A stretch of DNA of 64,000 nucleotides, taken from Thalassobellus sp050294475 (lineage in GTDB: Bacteria; Bacteroidota; Bacteroidia; Flavobacteriales; Flavobacteriaceae). The position numbers and the translations under genes were made by a program. The stretch lies in the NCBI GenBank assembly GCA_050294475.1, contig JBNKOE010000024.1, positions 322,895-386,894 of the forward strand, read 5' to 3'. The notes below the pieces were generated by a model. It saw nothing but the letters and a program-made list of their open reading frames with translations, ran no database searches and was not told the origin of the DNA. This document shows positions 44,544 to 54,133 of this stretch, piece after piece (position 1 is the first letter of the stretch; every line of letters begins with the position of its first letter).

Positions 44544-47435
44544 TTAATTCTTTTTAAAACTTTGTTTAGGACCTAAATAGGTATCTTTTAAATTACTACT
44601 TTCTGTTTCTATAATGATTTTTTGAAGCACTAAACCTTCATCAACTCTATAGTAATTGAGTGTATGGTTTCCTGCTTTTTTAATATCAAATTCAGTCGTT
44701 ATTATTTTAATTTTATCTGAAACATTAATATGCCAATTACTTGGCACTTTGCCATTGTAATTAAAAATATTAGGATCTGAATCGTAATTTATTTGAATAG
44801 GTTTTTCTTCATCAAAAGACAAACCATAATACATGCCTTCTCGAGTAGCATAATTAATAGTTGGTGAAAAATGCATGCTCACTTTTACAGTACCTGTCGT
44901 TTGAAAATTAACATTATAAGACAACTTAGGTGAATTCTCATTTAATGTAACTCTACCTTCTTCTATGGGTAATGAGATTATAGAAGATCCTGTTTTACCA
45001 AGATTTTCAACAACTACCCATTTAAAATTTTCAGGTTCAGATTTATTTGAAAAATAAATAGCATCAATTGCTATAAATCCGTTATGCTCTACAAAACCTT
45101 TAACCTCATTTAAATCGGTATTATTTATTTGCACATAAACAGGAATCGATTTTTTATTAGCCTTAACAATAAATGATGTTTTATGTAATCCTTTAGGAGC
45201 TTTTTCCCAATCTATAGTTACTTTTATTCTTTCTTCTTTATCAATTGTTCCTTTTATTTTAGAAAATATTATCCAATTAGATTTAGACTTTATTTTAAAT
45301 TTAAAAGGTTGAGTTCCTCTATTAAAAACATCAAAATAAAATGTATTCTTTTCAAACGAAGTAAAAGTTGGCAACATAGCATCTTCTGTTGCTTTAGGCC
45401 ACCAATTTTTAGAACCCTCGACAGCAATACCTAATTCAGAATTATTTGACAATTTTATTGTTTTTGTTTCTGGCATTATATTTTTAGTTGGCGCTCTCCA
45501 ACTTTTAGCTCCAATATATGCTTGAGACATCATATGGTTCCACTTTCCATCAGACATCACTTTATTATAGTGGTTATCAAATTCGGCTACTTTTTTAAAC
45601 AAATCATTTGCTTTTTTAGCTTCTACATTAGTTGATGCTCTACCTTGTTCGGCATATAATTTGTTTTTTGCAACAGTAACATATAACTCATTAAGATTCG
45701 CCCCAGATAAAACATGATAAAGTACCAATTGATAAAAAGCATCTTTGTATTCTGGTTTTAAATTTTTATTAATTTCTTTAGCTTTTTCTGCTAATGCATT
45801 ATACTCATTAACAACCTTTTGCGCTTCATTGTAATGTAACAAACTATAAGTATTAGTATTTAAAAGCTCTGGTGTTTTACGTGCATTATATTTTGTATAG
45901 AGCTTTAAAAGATTAGCTATGCCTTCTGTAAACTGACCATCAAAATTATCTTCAACCCACTGGCGATAATAATCTTGTAAATTATTTGCATGCCATTTTT
46001 CAGGATCCCAAGCATAGTCTAAAAAGAAAGAAATAGGAAATTCCATAGGTTTAATATCGCCAACATTTACAATCCAAACGGCATCTACACCATGTTTATA
46101 TGCTAAATGCATTTGCTCCCAAACACGTTCAATTTGGTTTGTGTTTGTCCATTTATAGCTTCGAGGACCACCCACATAATCAAAATGATAATAGATACCA
46201 TAACCGCCTTTTCGAGGTTTAGCATTTAAACTTGGTAATTTTCTTATGTTACCCCAATTATCATCACAAAGTAATAATGTAACATCTTCTGGCACTTGCA
46301 TACCTTTATCGTAATAATCTTGAACTTCTTTATAAAGCGCCCAAATTTGAAGTGTTTCTTCGGCAGATTTTCCTGTTACTTCTTCAATAATTTCTCTTTG
46401 CGATTTTACTATATTTTCAAGTAAATCTGTAGCTGTTTCTTCACTCATAGGCTCGTCACCATCACCCCGCATTCCAATAGTTATAAGTGATTCTGCATTG
46501 CCCATATTTTGTATGCCCTTTCTCCAGAAATCATTAAGTCCTTCTGCATTTGTATGGTAATTCCATTCTCCTTTACCGTATCGTTTCCACTCTTGTTGAG
46601 ATCTAACCATAGGCTCGTGGTGCGATGTTCCCATCACAACACCATATTCATCTGCCAAAGATTGATTTAAAGGGTCGTCATCATTAAAAGCATTACCCCA
46701 CATTGCTGGCCACAAATAATTTCCTTTTAATCTTAAAATGAGTTCAAAAACCTTTTCATAAAATTTGGAATTAAACTCTCCAAAATTTTCATGTACCCAA
46801 CCTGTTAATGCAGGCGCTTCATCATTAATAAAAATACCTCTGTATTTTACTTTAGGCTCTCCCATAGTATGAATTCCTGGAAGCACATGTAACTCCGATT
46901 GTTTTTTAATAGGAACATCTGCCCAAAAATACCAAGGAGACACACCTATTTGTTTTGAAAGATTGTAAATACCATATATAGTTCCTCGTTTATCTGAACC
47001 AGCAATAACTAGTGCTTTTTTAATACCAGCAAACGGATTATCAATAACCTGTGTTATAAATTTTTCTCGTTTACCTTCAAGTTGAGTTTTATCTATTTTA
47101 CCATTAGAAACTAACTGATTAATAATGGTACTTTTACCTAAAGTACCAATAATAACTACATAGTCTTCTTCTTGTAATCCTTCTTCAAAACTATTTGGAG
47201 AAATATTAGTGACACTTTTAATATCCTTTTTTAAATGACCAACAACACGTTTTACACCAGCAAAATCATTATCACTCATTAAAATAGAAGCCACTTTACC
47301 ATTTGTAGCTAACGGAAAACTTCCTGAAACTTGCTTATTAATAACATATTGTTTGGCATCAATAGTTTGAGCATTACTAGCTAGTGTAATTAATAATACA
47401 ATTGAAAATATTCTAATTTTATTTAAAAATCTCAT
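44544..47435 (-). CDS. GH115 xylan alpha-1,2-glucuronidase
   Basis: The 963-residue protein has a signal peptide (to about residue 22, LASNAQ) and the whole GH115 plan: N-terminal domain with KRGTIYGIYNLSKQIGVSPWYFWADVP (about 153-179), barrel with RGIFINDEAPALTGWVHENFG, YLWPAMWGNAFNDDDP and GTSHHEPMVRSQQEW, then helical and C-terminal beta domains (about 770-963). GH115 enzymes remove (4-O-methyl)glucuronic acid from internal xylose units of xylan or long oligosaccharides. Its presence is a strong sign that the substrate is glucuronoxylan. It is second in the reverse operon, 29 bases after GH67. Confidence 0.95.
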   Translation of the reverse strand: MRFLNKIRIFSIVLLITLASNAQTIDAKQYVINKQVSGSFPLATNGKVASILMSDNDFAGVKRVVGHLKKDIKSVTNISPNSFEEGLQEEDYVVIIGTLGKSTIINQLVSNGKIDKTQLEGKREKFITQVIDNPFAGIKKALVIAGSDKRGTIYGIYNLSKQIGVSPWYFWADVPIKKQSELHVLPGIHTMGEPKVKYRGIFINDEAPALTGWVHENFGEFNSKFYEKVFELILRLKGNYLWPAMWGNAFNDDDPLNQSLADEYGVVMGTSHHEPMVRSQQEWKRYGKGEWNYHTNAEGLNDFWRKGIQNMGNAESLITIGMRGDGDEPMSEETATDLLENIVKSQREIIEEVTGKSAEETLQIWALYKEVQDYYDKGMQVPEDVTLLLCDDNWGNIRKLPSLNAKPRKGGYGIYYHFDYVGGPRSYKWTNTNQIERVWEQMHLAYKHGVDAVWIVNVGDIKPMEFPISFFLDYAWDPEKWHANNLQDYYRQWVEDNFDGQFTEGIANLLKLYTKYNARKTPELLNTNTYSLLHYNEAQKVVNEYNALAEKAKEINKNLKPEYKDAFYQLVLYHVLSGANLNELYVTVAKNKLYAEQGRASTNVEAKKANDLFKKVAEFDNHYNKVMSDGKWNHMMSQAYIGAKSWRAPTKNIMPETKTIKLSNNSELGIAVEGSKNWWPKATEDAMLPTFTSFEKNTFYFDVFNRGTQPFKFKIKSKSNWIIFSKIKGTIDKEERIKVTIDWEKAPKGLHKTSFIVKANKKSIPVYVQINNTDLNEVKGFVEHNGFIAIDAIYFSNKSEPENFKWVVVENLGKTGSSIISLPIEEGRVTLNENSPKLSYNVNFQTTGTVKVSMHFSPTINYATREGMYYGLSFDEEKPIQINYDSDPNIFNYNGKVPSNWHINVSDKIKIITTEFDIKKAGNHTLNYYRVDEGLVLQKIIIETESSNLKDTYLGPKQSFKKN

Positions 47436-47464
47436 TTAGTTTTTATTACTTTAAAAGCTTAAAA

Positions 47465-49654
47465 TTAGTGGTGTCCAGGAGCAAAAGGAAATTCTAATGA
47501 TTTAAAATATTCTAATGTTTGAGTAGGTTTTTCTACGCCTTCTGGTAATTCTTTTTTTGAAAATTGTTGAAAATATAACAAGCAAGCATCTCGCCACCAT
47601 TTTGCTTCTTTATCCTGAATGTTTAACAACATCTTAATATCATTAAATCTTTGACTATCAACATACGTTTCCATATCATTCCATGTATGTACCATAGATT
47701 GAACTTGATTAACACCTTCTTGATACTTTAATGCCAAACCATTCCAAAGACTTAGTCCATTTTTTAACTTATAATCCCAAGGCACATGATGAAACCACAA
47801 TAAATATTCTTCTGGACATGTATTTATATCATTAAACATGTTAGTAACTTCAGGTGCATATTGCGCTGTTGCATTACTCCCAGTTGGCGTTCTATCAAAG
47901 CCAATACCTTCATTATCTGCTTTATGATAATAAACAGGATTCCATTCTGGTCTTGATAAGTTAGAAACCCAAGGTCCAGGACCATAATGATGACCAGTAG
48001 CCATAATATGATGCAATCCTAAAGGCGTCATATAATTAACAACAGCTTCTCTGGAATTCAGTAACATTTCTTTTACGGGTTTTATAAAACTTTCATCATT
48101 GGTAAATGTTTCTCTTAACCATTCATCAGCTATAACTTTAGAACTTAATTGCGGATTCCAAGCAAGTCGCCCAAATCCATACCAATTAGCTTGTAAAAAT
48201 ACATTACCTGTCCAGTTTCTATCGGCACCTATATTACTTACACCTGCCATTCCTGTTAGTTTTTTATTAAAAAGAGACCCATCAATATCTTTAGCTACTG
48301 TAGAACCTTTTCCTTTTCTATAAGTGTCTGCTTGTAAAACTTCTTCATATAATTCAGGAAGAAAAACTGTATGCGTACTACAACCTAAATACTCTTGTGT
48401 TATTTGAAATTCCATCATTAAATTTGTTTTAGGCATAGCACCAAACATGGGATGAAAAGGCTCTCTAGGTTGGAAATCGATTGCGCCATTTTTTACTTGA
48501 ACAAGTACGTTGTCTTTAAATTGTCCGTCATAGGGAACAAATTCTGCATACGCTTGTTTTGCTCTATCATTTGCATCATGCTCTGAATACACAAAGGCTC
48601 TCCACATAACAATCCCTCCAAAAGGCGCTAAAGCTTCTGCCATCATATTAGCTCCATCTACATGATTTCTATCGTAATTTTGAGGTCCAGGTTGCCCTTC
48701 TGAATTTGCTTTTACTAAAAACCCTCCAAAATCGGGAATCGATTTATAAATTTCGGCTGTTTTATCTTTCCACCACTGAATAACACGAGTATCTAATGGA
48801 TCTGCAGTTTCCAAACCTCCAATCTCTATAGGAGCTGAAAAACGAGCTGTTAAGTATACCTTTATACCATAAGGTCTAAAAACATTAGCTAAAGCTTTAA
48901 CTTTCTCTAAATAATAAGGCGTTAAAATAAGAGCGTTGGCATTTACATTATTTAAAACAGTTCCGTTAATGCCTATTGAAGCGTTTGCTCTTGCATAATC
49001 TATATAACGTTGATCTATATAATCTGGTAATCTATGCCAATCCCAAATAGAAGATCCAGAATAACCTCTTTCTACAGTTCTATCTAAATTATCCCAATGG
49101 TTTAAAACTCTAACTTTTAATTTAGGAGCATCAACAATAGATAAATTTTCAATAGACTTATTTGTTTGTATTAATCTTAAAAAATTAAAAACTCCATATA
49201 AAACACCTATATCTGTTTTGCCTGTTATAATTATTTGCTTCTTTCCTTTTAATATTATTGATTTTATAATAAACCCTTCATCAGTTATCTTACTAAAATC
49301 TTTTTCTAATTCATTTAAAACATCCTGATTTAAAGATGCTTTAGACCCAAAAACTAACAAACAATTATTAGCATTACTTTTATTTACCTTAGACAAATAA
49401 GCCTCTCCTAACATGCCTTTAAAACCTCTTTCTAATTCATTTAAAGCAATCTGAATGGTTTTAGAATTACCATAAGGCATTAACCTTTTAATATGAGATT
49501 GGTAATTCTTTCTTAAAATTTCATTTTTAACAACATTATATTGCAACCACAATTTATAACCATCGTTAGCAAAACTATTTAAGCTAAAAACAAACAGTAA
49601 TATTATTAATAAATTAAACCTCTTCTTTATAAACCTTATATTAAAACACATCAT
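47465..49654 (-). CDS. GH67 alpha-glucuronidase
   Basis: The 729-residue product from the ATG at 49654 has a signal peptide (MMCFNIRFIKKRFNLLIILL then FVFSLNSFA) and a GH67 protein: N-terminal domain with GVLYGVFNFLRL, barrel with RVLNHWDNLDRTVERGYSGSSIW (about 168-190), GFLVKANSEGQPGPQNYDRNH and MMEFQITQEYLGCSTHTVFLPELYEE, and a helical C-terminus with LLWFHHVPWDYKL. It removes (methyl)glucuronic acid from the non-reducing end of short aldouronic acids, so it follows GH115. The frame is open to 49702; starting there would add 16 residues before the signal. It is first in the reverse operon, with operator 7 upstream. Confidence 0.93.
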   Translation of the reverse strand: MMCFNIRFIKKRFNLLIILLFVFSLNSFANDGYKLWLQYNVVKNEILRKNYQSHIKRLMPYGNSKTIQIALNELERGFKGMLGEAYLSKVNKSNANNCLLVFGSKASLNQDVLNELEKDFSKITDEGFIIKSIILKGKKQIIITGKTDIGVLYGVFNFLRLIQTNKSIENLSIVDAPKLKVRVLNHWDNLDRTVERGYSGSSIWDWHRLPDYIDQRYIDYARANASIGINGTVLNNVNANALILTPYYLEKVKALANVFRPYGIKVYLTARFSAPIEIGGLETADPLDTRVIQWWKDKTAEIYKSIPDFGGFLVKANSEGQPGPQNYDRNHVDGANMMAEALAPFGGIVMWRAFVYSEHDANDRAKQAYAEFVPYDGQFKDNVLVQVKNGAIDFQPREPFHPMFGAMPKTNLMMEFQITQEYLGCSTHTVFLPELYEEVLQADTYRKGKGSTVAKDIDGSLFNKKLTGMAGVSNIGADRNWTGNVFLQANWYGFGRLAWNPQLSSKVIADEWLRETFTNDESFIKPVKEMLLNSREAVVNYMTPLGLHHIMATGHHYGPGPWVSNLSRPEWNPVYYHKADNEGIGFDRTPTGSNATAQYAPEVTNMFNDINTCPEEYLLWFHHVPWDYKLKNGLSLWNGLALKYQEGVNQVQSMVHTWNDMETYVDSQRFNDIKMLLNIQDKEAKWWRDACLLYFQQFSKKELPEGVEKPTQTLEYFKSLEFPFAPGHH

Positions 49655-49749
49655 TCTTCTTAAGCATATTAGTAATTTCAATTCTAATAAATAACTATTC
49701 AATAATATCTGATTTAATTTATTGTGAAAACAAAAAAATCATTTAACTT

Positions 49750-49761
49750 GCAATCGGTTGC
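49750..49761. promoter_or_regulatory. LacI-type operator 7 (GH67 operon / GH3)
   Basis: GCAATCGGTTGC lies between the divergent GH67 operon and the GH3-CE20 pair, about 96 bases from the GH67 start at 49654 and 75 bases from the GH3 start. One site could control both units. No full TAnnTTTG box was found at the right distance on either strand. Confidence 0.78.
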
Positions 49762-49835
49762 GTAAATCTAAAACATTCCATTTAAATATAAAAATTTTAG
49801 ATACATTTACTTGTGCTTTTAATTAAAACTTAATT

Positions 49836-52103
49836 ATGAAAACGATATTAACAAAAATTTTACTACTCATATTTTTTGCCTTAATTATAAATTCTTGTAG
49901 CCAAGAAAAAAATAATAATTCTAGCACAAGTCCTAATTTAGTTAAAGCACGAGATACATTTCCATTTTACAACCCTTCGCTTTCAATAGATGAAAGAATT
50001 CAAGATTTAATGTCTAGATTAACACTTGAAGAAAAAATAGGGCAAATGATGAATGGTACTCCAGCAATTAAACGCCTTAAAATTCCAGCTTATGATTATT
50101 GGAATGAAGCCCTTCATGGTGTAGGTCGCTCTTGTGCTGCAACAGTTTTTCCACAAGCTATTGGTTTAGGAGCTACTTTTGATAAAGACTTAGCTTTTAG
50201 AGTCTCTTCTGCCATATCAGATGAAGCAAGAGCCATTTATAATGCTACAAATGAAAAAGGCTATAATAAACAATACAACGGATTAACCTTCTGGACACCT
50301 AACATTAATATTTTTAGAGATCCTCGTTGGGGTCGCGGACAAGAAACTTATGGTGAAGATCCATATTTAACTTCAATTTTAGGAGCATCATTTATTAAAG
50401 GACTTCAAGGTGACAATCCCAATTACTTAAAAACTGCTGCTTGTGCCAAACATTTCGCGGTACACAGTGGACCTGAAAAAGTAAGACATGAATTCAATGC
50501 CCAGGTAAATCAAAAAGATTTATGGGAAACCTATTTACCTGCATTTAAAGCATTGGTTGATGTAAATGTTGAAGCTGTAATGTGTGCTTACAACCGAACA
50601 AATGGTGAACCTTGTTGCTCTAGTAATTATTTAATAACAGATGTACTTAGAAACACATGGCATTTTAAAGGACATGTATTAACAGATTGTAGTGCACTAA
50701 TTGATTTTTATAAACAAGCAGATGAAGGCGGACATGGAAGAGTAAAAACGGATGCTGAAGCTGCTGCTCTAGCGGTAAAAAGTGGCGTTAGTCTTAACTG
50801 CGGTCCTACTTATCATGCCTTAAATGATGCTGTTAAAAATGGATTAATAACAGAAAAAGAAATTGACAAACAATTAGCAATTTTATTACAAACACGATTT
50901 AAACTAGGACTGTTTGATCCTAAAGGAAGTACGCCTTACGATAATATCTCAATTGATATCGTAAATAACGAAACCCACAGAGCACTTTCAAAAGAAGTTG
51001 CTCAAAAAAGCATAGTGCTCTTAAAAAACAATGGTATTTTACCTTTAAAAAATGATCTTTCTAAATATTTTGTAACAGGACCCAATGCTGCTAGTATAGA
51101 AATCCTCTTAGGAAATTATTATGGTGTAAATTCTAAAATGGTTACCATATTAGAAGGCATTAGTGCTGCAATAGAACCTACAAGTCAGTTACAATTTAGA
51201 TTAGGTGCTATGCTTAATAAACCATCAATTAACCCTATAAACTATGCTATTGGACATGCAGGAAATAGCGATGTAACTATTGCTGTTTTAGGAATTTCTA
51301 GTCAGTTAGAAGGTGAAGAAGGCGATTCGATAGATTCAAACACAGCTGGAGACCGCTTAGATTATAATTTACCACAAAATCAAATAAATTACTTAAAAGA
51401 ATTAAGAGAAACGGCCAACAAAAATCCTGATAATAAAAAGCCCATTGTTTCAGTAATAATTGGTGGAAGCCCTATAAATTTAGCCGAGGTAGAAGCATTA
51501 TCTGATGCTGTTTTATTTGTTTGGTATCCTGGTGAAGAAGGTGGAACGGCCGTTGCCGATATACTTTTTGGAAAAGTATCTCCTTCAGGAAGATTACCAA
51601 TTACTTTTCCTAAATCATTAGACCAATTACCTGCGTTTAATGATTATTCAATGCAAGGACGTACATACAAGTACATGAACAAAACTCCATTATACCCATT
51701 TGGTTTTGGTTTAAGTTATACAACTTTCGAATATACCAACATTAAAGTGTCATCACCATCTATTTCTAAAGAAGAAAACTTAACTGTTGAAGTATCTGTT
51801 ACCAATACTGGAAATGTGAAATCTGATGAAATTGTTCAGGTTTATATTTCAGATATTGAAGCATCTGTTAGTGTGCCAAACTCACAACTAATCAATACAA
51901 AACGAATTACATTAGAACCAGGAAATACTCAAAAAATATCATTTGAGTTAACCCCAAAAGATTTTGAAATTATAAAAAATGATGGTAGTAGAACTATAGA
52001 ATCTGGAGCATTTAAAATTTACATAGGTGGTTCTAGCCCAATGAAACGAAGCTCTGAATTAGGAGCTGCAAAAATGTCTGAAATTATAGTTAACGTAAAA
52101 TAA
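49836..52103 (+). CDS. GH3 beta-xylosidase lipoprotein (second copy)
   Basis: The 755-residue lipoprotein (lipobox IINSC, Cys21) has the GH3 barrel with YDYWNEALHGVGRSC, RDPRWGRGQETYGEDPYL and nucleophile Asp284 in VLTDCSALIDF, then the alpha/beta sandwich (about 385-620, with GEEGGTAVADILFGKVSPSG) and a fibronectin-III-like end (about 660-755). It has no PA14 insertion, unlike the GH3 at 20 kb. The NEALHG and CAKHFAVHSGPE blocks fit bacterial beta-xylosidases of xylan loci. It starts a two-gene unit with the CE20-like gene 11 bases downstream. Confidence 0.92.
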   Translation: MKTILTKILLLIFFALIINSCSQEKNNNSSTSPNLVKARDTFPFYNPSLSIDERIQDLMSRLTLEEKIGQMMNGTPAIKRLKIPAYDYWNEALHGVGRSCAATVFPQAIGLGATFDKDLAFRVSSAISDEARAIYNATNEKGYNKQYNGLTFWTPNINIFRDPRWGRGQETYGEDPYLTSILGASFIKGLQGDNPNYLKTAACAKHFAVHSGPEKVRHEFNAQVNQKDLWETYLPAFKALVDVNVEAVMCAYNRTNGEPCCSSNYLITDVLRNTWHFKGHVLTDCSALIDFYKQADEGGHGRVKTDAEAAALAVKSGVSLNCGPTYHALNDAVKNGLITEKEIDKQLAILLQTRFKLGLFDPKGSTPYDNISIDIVNNETHRALSKEVAQKSIVLLKNNGILPLKNDLSKYFVTGPNAASIEILLGNYYGVNSKMVTILEGISAAIEPTSQLQFRLGAMLNKPSINPINYAIGHAGNSDVTIAVLGISSQLEGEEGDSIDSNTAGDRLDYNLPQNQINYLKELRETANKNPDNKKPIVSVIIGGSPINLAEVEALSDAVLFVWYPGEEGGTAVADILFGKVSPSGRLPITFPKSLDQLPAFNDYSMQGRTYKYMNKTPLYPFGFGLSYTTFEYTNIKVSSPSISKEENLTVEVSVTNTGNVKSDEIVQVYISDIEASVSVPNSQLINTKRITLEPGNTQKISFELTPKDFEIIKNDGSRTIESGAFKIYIGGSSPMKRSSELGAAKMSEIIVNVK

Positions 52104-52114
52104 TTTATCAAGTA

Positions 52115-54061
52115 ATGAATACTTTTAAAACATTAATTATAGCCTTACTTCTGCTTACTTCTAATCTTATAATTAGTCAAGTTAAGCTTCCTAAATTAAT
52201 AAGTGATGGTATGGTATTACAAAAGGATGCTAAAATCCCTATTTGGGGTTGGGCTAGTCCTAATGAAAAAGTAACTGTAATATTCAACGGAAAAAAACAC
52301 AGAACTAAAGCAAATGCCAAAGGAGAATGGAATTTAAAACTCCCTAAAATGAAAGCTGGTGGTCCATACACCATAAAAATATCTGGTAAAAATTACATCG
52401 AAATAAAAGACATACTTATTGGTGATGTTTGGCTTTGCTCAGGGCAATCAAATATGGAACACCAATTATATAGACATGATATTACTTATGCTAATGAAAT
52501 TGCTACAGCTAATTACCCAGAAATACGCCACTATAAAGTTCCAAAAACTACCAGTATCTCTGGAGAAAAGAAAGATTTAAAAGGTGGCAAATGGCTAAAA
52601 GCAGTTGGCGAAGAAGTAAGACCTTTTTCGGTAGTTACATACTTTTTTGCAAAAAAAATATATGAAAAATATCATGAACCTATAGGATTAATTAATGCAA
52701 GTGTGGGTGGCACTCCTATTGAAGCTTGGATTCCTAAAGAAGGTTATAAAAACTATCCCGACATCCTGAAAATAATTGAAGAAAATAAAGATACTGCTTT
52801 TGTAAATAATCAAAAAAGAACGTTTCCCGTTGCTACAAAAACACAAAAAATTACAGACAAAGGCTTAATTGGAGAAAAACCTTGGTATGCTGTAGATTTT
52901 GTTCCTAAAAAATGGAGAAGAATCAATATCCCTGGATATTGGGAAGACCAAGGTGTTAAAGATTTAAATGGTGTGGTTTGGTATCGTAGAGAAATTGATA
53001 TTCCTCAATCTATGGCTGGTAAAGAAGCACGTGTTTTTCTTGGAAGAATTGTTGATGCCGACGAGTTATATATAAATGGTGTAAAAGTTGGAAATACAAC
53101 CTATCAATATCCACAAAGAAGATATGTGCTACCAAAAAATCTTTTAAAATCTGGTAAAAATACTTTTGTTATACGTGTTACCAATAACTTTGGTAAAGGC
53201 GGATTTGTTTCCGACAAACCTTATTATATTTCCACTGAAAAAGACACCGTTGATTTAAAAGGTTATTGGAGTTATAAAGTTGGAGATGTTTTTAAAGCTT
53301 TAAATTTTTCTAAGTTCAAAAATAATGTAAAACCAGTTAGGAGAATAAATAGGCAAAACGAACCTACCTCACTTTACAATGCTATGATAGCACCTTATAA
53401 ACAATTTCCAATAAAAGGTATTCTTTGGTACCAAGGTGAAAGTAACACAGGACAACCAGAAAAATATGAAGGCTATATGCATGCATTAATTTCTGGTTTA
53501 AGAGAGGTGTTTAACAACCCCGAATTACCATTTATATATGCACAACTTCCAAACTTTATGGATGTATCTTATTCTCCAATAGAAAGTGGTTGGGCAGAAT
53601 TTAGAGAGGCACAACTAAAAGCGTTATCAGTTCCAAATACAGCTATGACGGTTAATATCGATTTAGGAGAATGGAATGATATACACCCAGAGAACAAAAA
53701 AGACGTTGGCAATCGTATGGCACTTGCTGGACTTAAATTGGCATATAATCAAGATATCGTTTATTCAGGACCTATATACAAAGACCATAAAATAGAAGGA
53801 AACAAAGTAATTCTTTCTTTCTCTCATGTTGGTAATGGATTAATTGCTATAGATGGTGAAGCATTGAGTGAATTTGCTATTGCTAGTGATGATAAAAACT
53901 TTGTTTGGGCTGAGGCTAAAATAGAAGGCAATAAAGTAATAGTTTCTAGCGAGCAAGTTCCTAATCCAAAATATGTTCGATATGCTTGGGCAGATAACCC
54001 TGATAATCCGAACTTATTCAATAAAGAAGGGTTACCTGCATCACCTTTTGAAACGGAATAA
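52115..54061 (+). CDS. Sialate-O-acetylesterase/CE20-like acetylesterase with jelly-roll insert
   Basis: The 648-residue protein has a signal peptide (to about residue 21) and an SGNH (SASA) esterase domain split by an insertion. The first part has nucleophile Ser112 in LCSGQSNMEH. The insertion (about 255-380, KKWRRINIPGYWEDQGVKDL and VVWYRREIDIP) is a beta-galactosidase-type jelly-roll. The second part has GILWYQGESNTGQPE and the Asp/His pair in EWNDIHPENKKDVGNRMA (about 529-546). This split layout is that of CE20 xylan acetylesterases. In this locus it should remove acetyl groups from xylan or its oligosaccharides; the family name in databases is often sialate O-acetylesterase. Confidence 0.87.
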   Translation: MNTFKTLIIALLLLTSNLIISQVKLPKLISDGMVLQKDAKIPIWGWASPNEKVTVIFNGKKHRTKANAKGEWNLKLPKMKAGGPYTIKISGKNYIEIKDILIGDVWLCSGQSNMEHQLYRHDITYANEIATANYPEIRHYKVPKTTSISGEKKDLKGGKWLKAVGEEVRPFSVVTYFFAKKIYEKYHEPIGLINASVGGTPIEAWIPKEGYKNYPDILKIIEENKDTAFVNNQKRTFPVATKTQKITDKGLIGEKPWYAVDFVPKKWRRINIPGYWEDQGVKDLNGVVWYRREIDIPQSMAGKEARVFLGRIVDADELYINGVKVGNTTYQYPQRRYVLPKNLLKSGKNTFVIRVTNNFGKGGFVSDKPYYISTEKDTVDLKGYWSYKVGDVFKALNFSKFKNNVKPVRRINRQNEPTSLYNAMIAPYKQFPIKGILWYQGESNTGQPEKYEGYMHALISGLREVFNNPELPFIYAQLPNFMDVSYSPIESGWAEFREAQLKALSVPNTAMTVNIDLGEWNDIHPENKKDVGNRMALAGLKLAYNQDIVYSGPIYKDHKIEGNKVILSFSHVGNGLIAIDGEALSEFAIASDDKNFVWAEAKIEGNKVIVSSEQVPNPKYVRYAWADNPDNPNLFNKEGLPASPFETE

Positions 54062-54081
54062 AAACCCTTTCTGAAATATAA

Positions 54082-54133
54082 AAAATAAATTTACGCTTAC
54101 TTGCTACAAATTCGTAAAATGGTAAGTGTAAAT
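54082..54133 (-). terminator. Hairpin between CE20-like gene and lacI
   Basis: ATTTACGCTTAC (54089-54100) pairs with GTAAGTGTAAAT (54122-54133) over 12 bases with one G-U pair and a 21-base loop. On the reverse strand it is followed by TTTATTTTTT, so it probably ends lacI. The last base pair overlaps the lacI stop codon. Confidence 0.55.
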
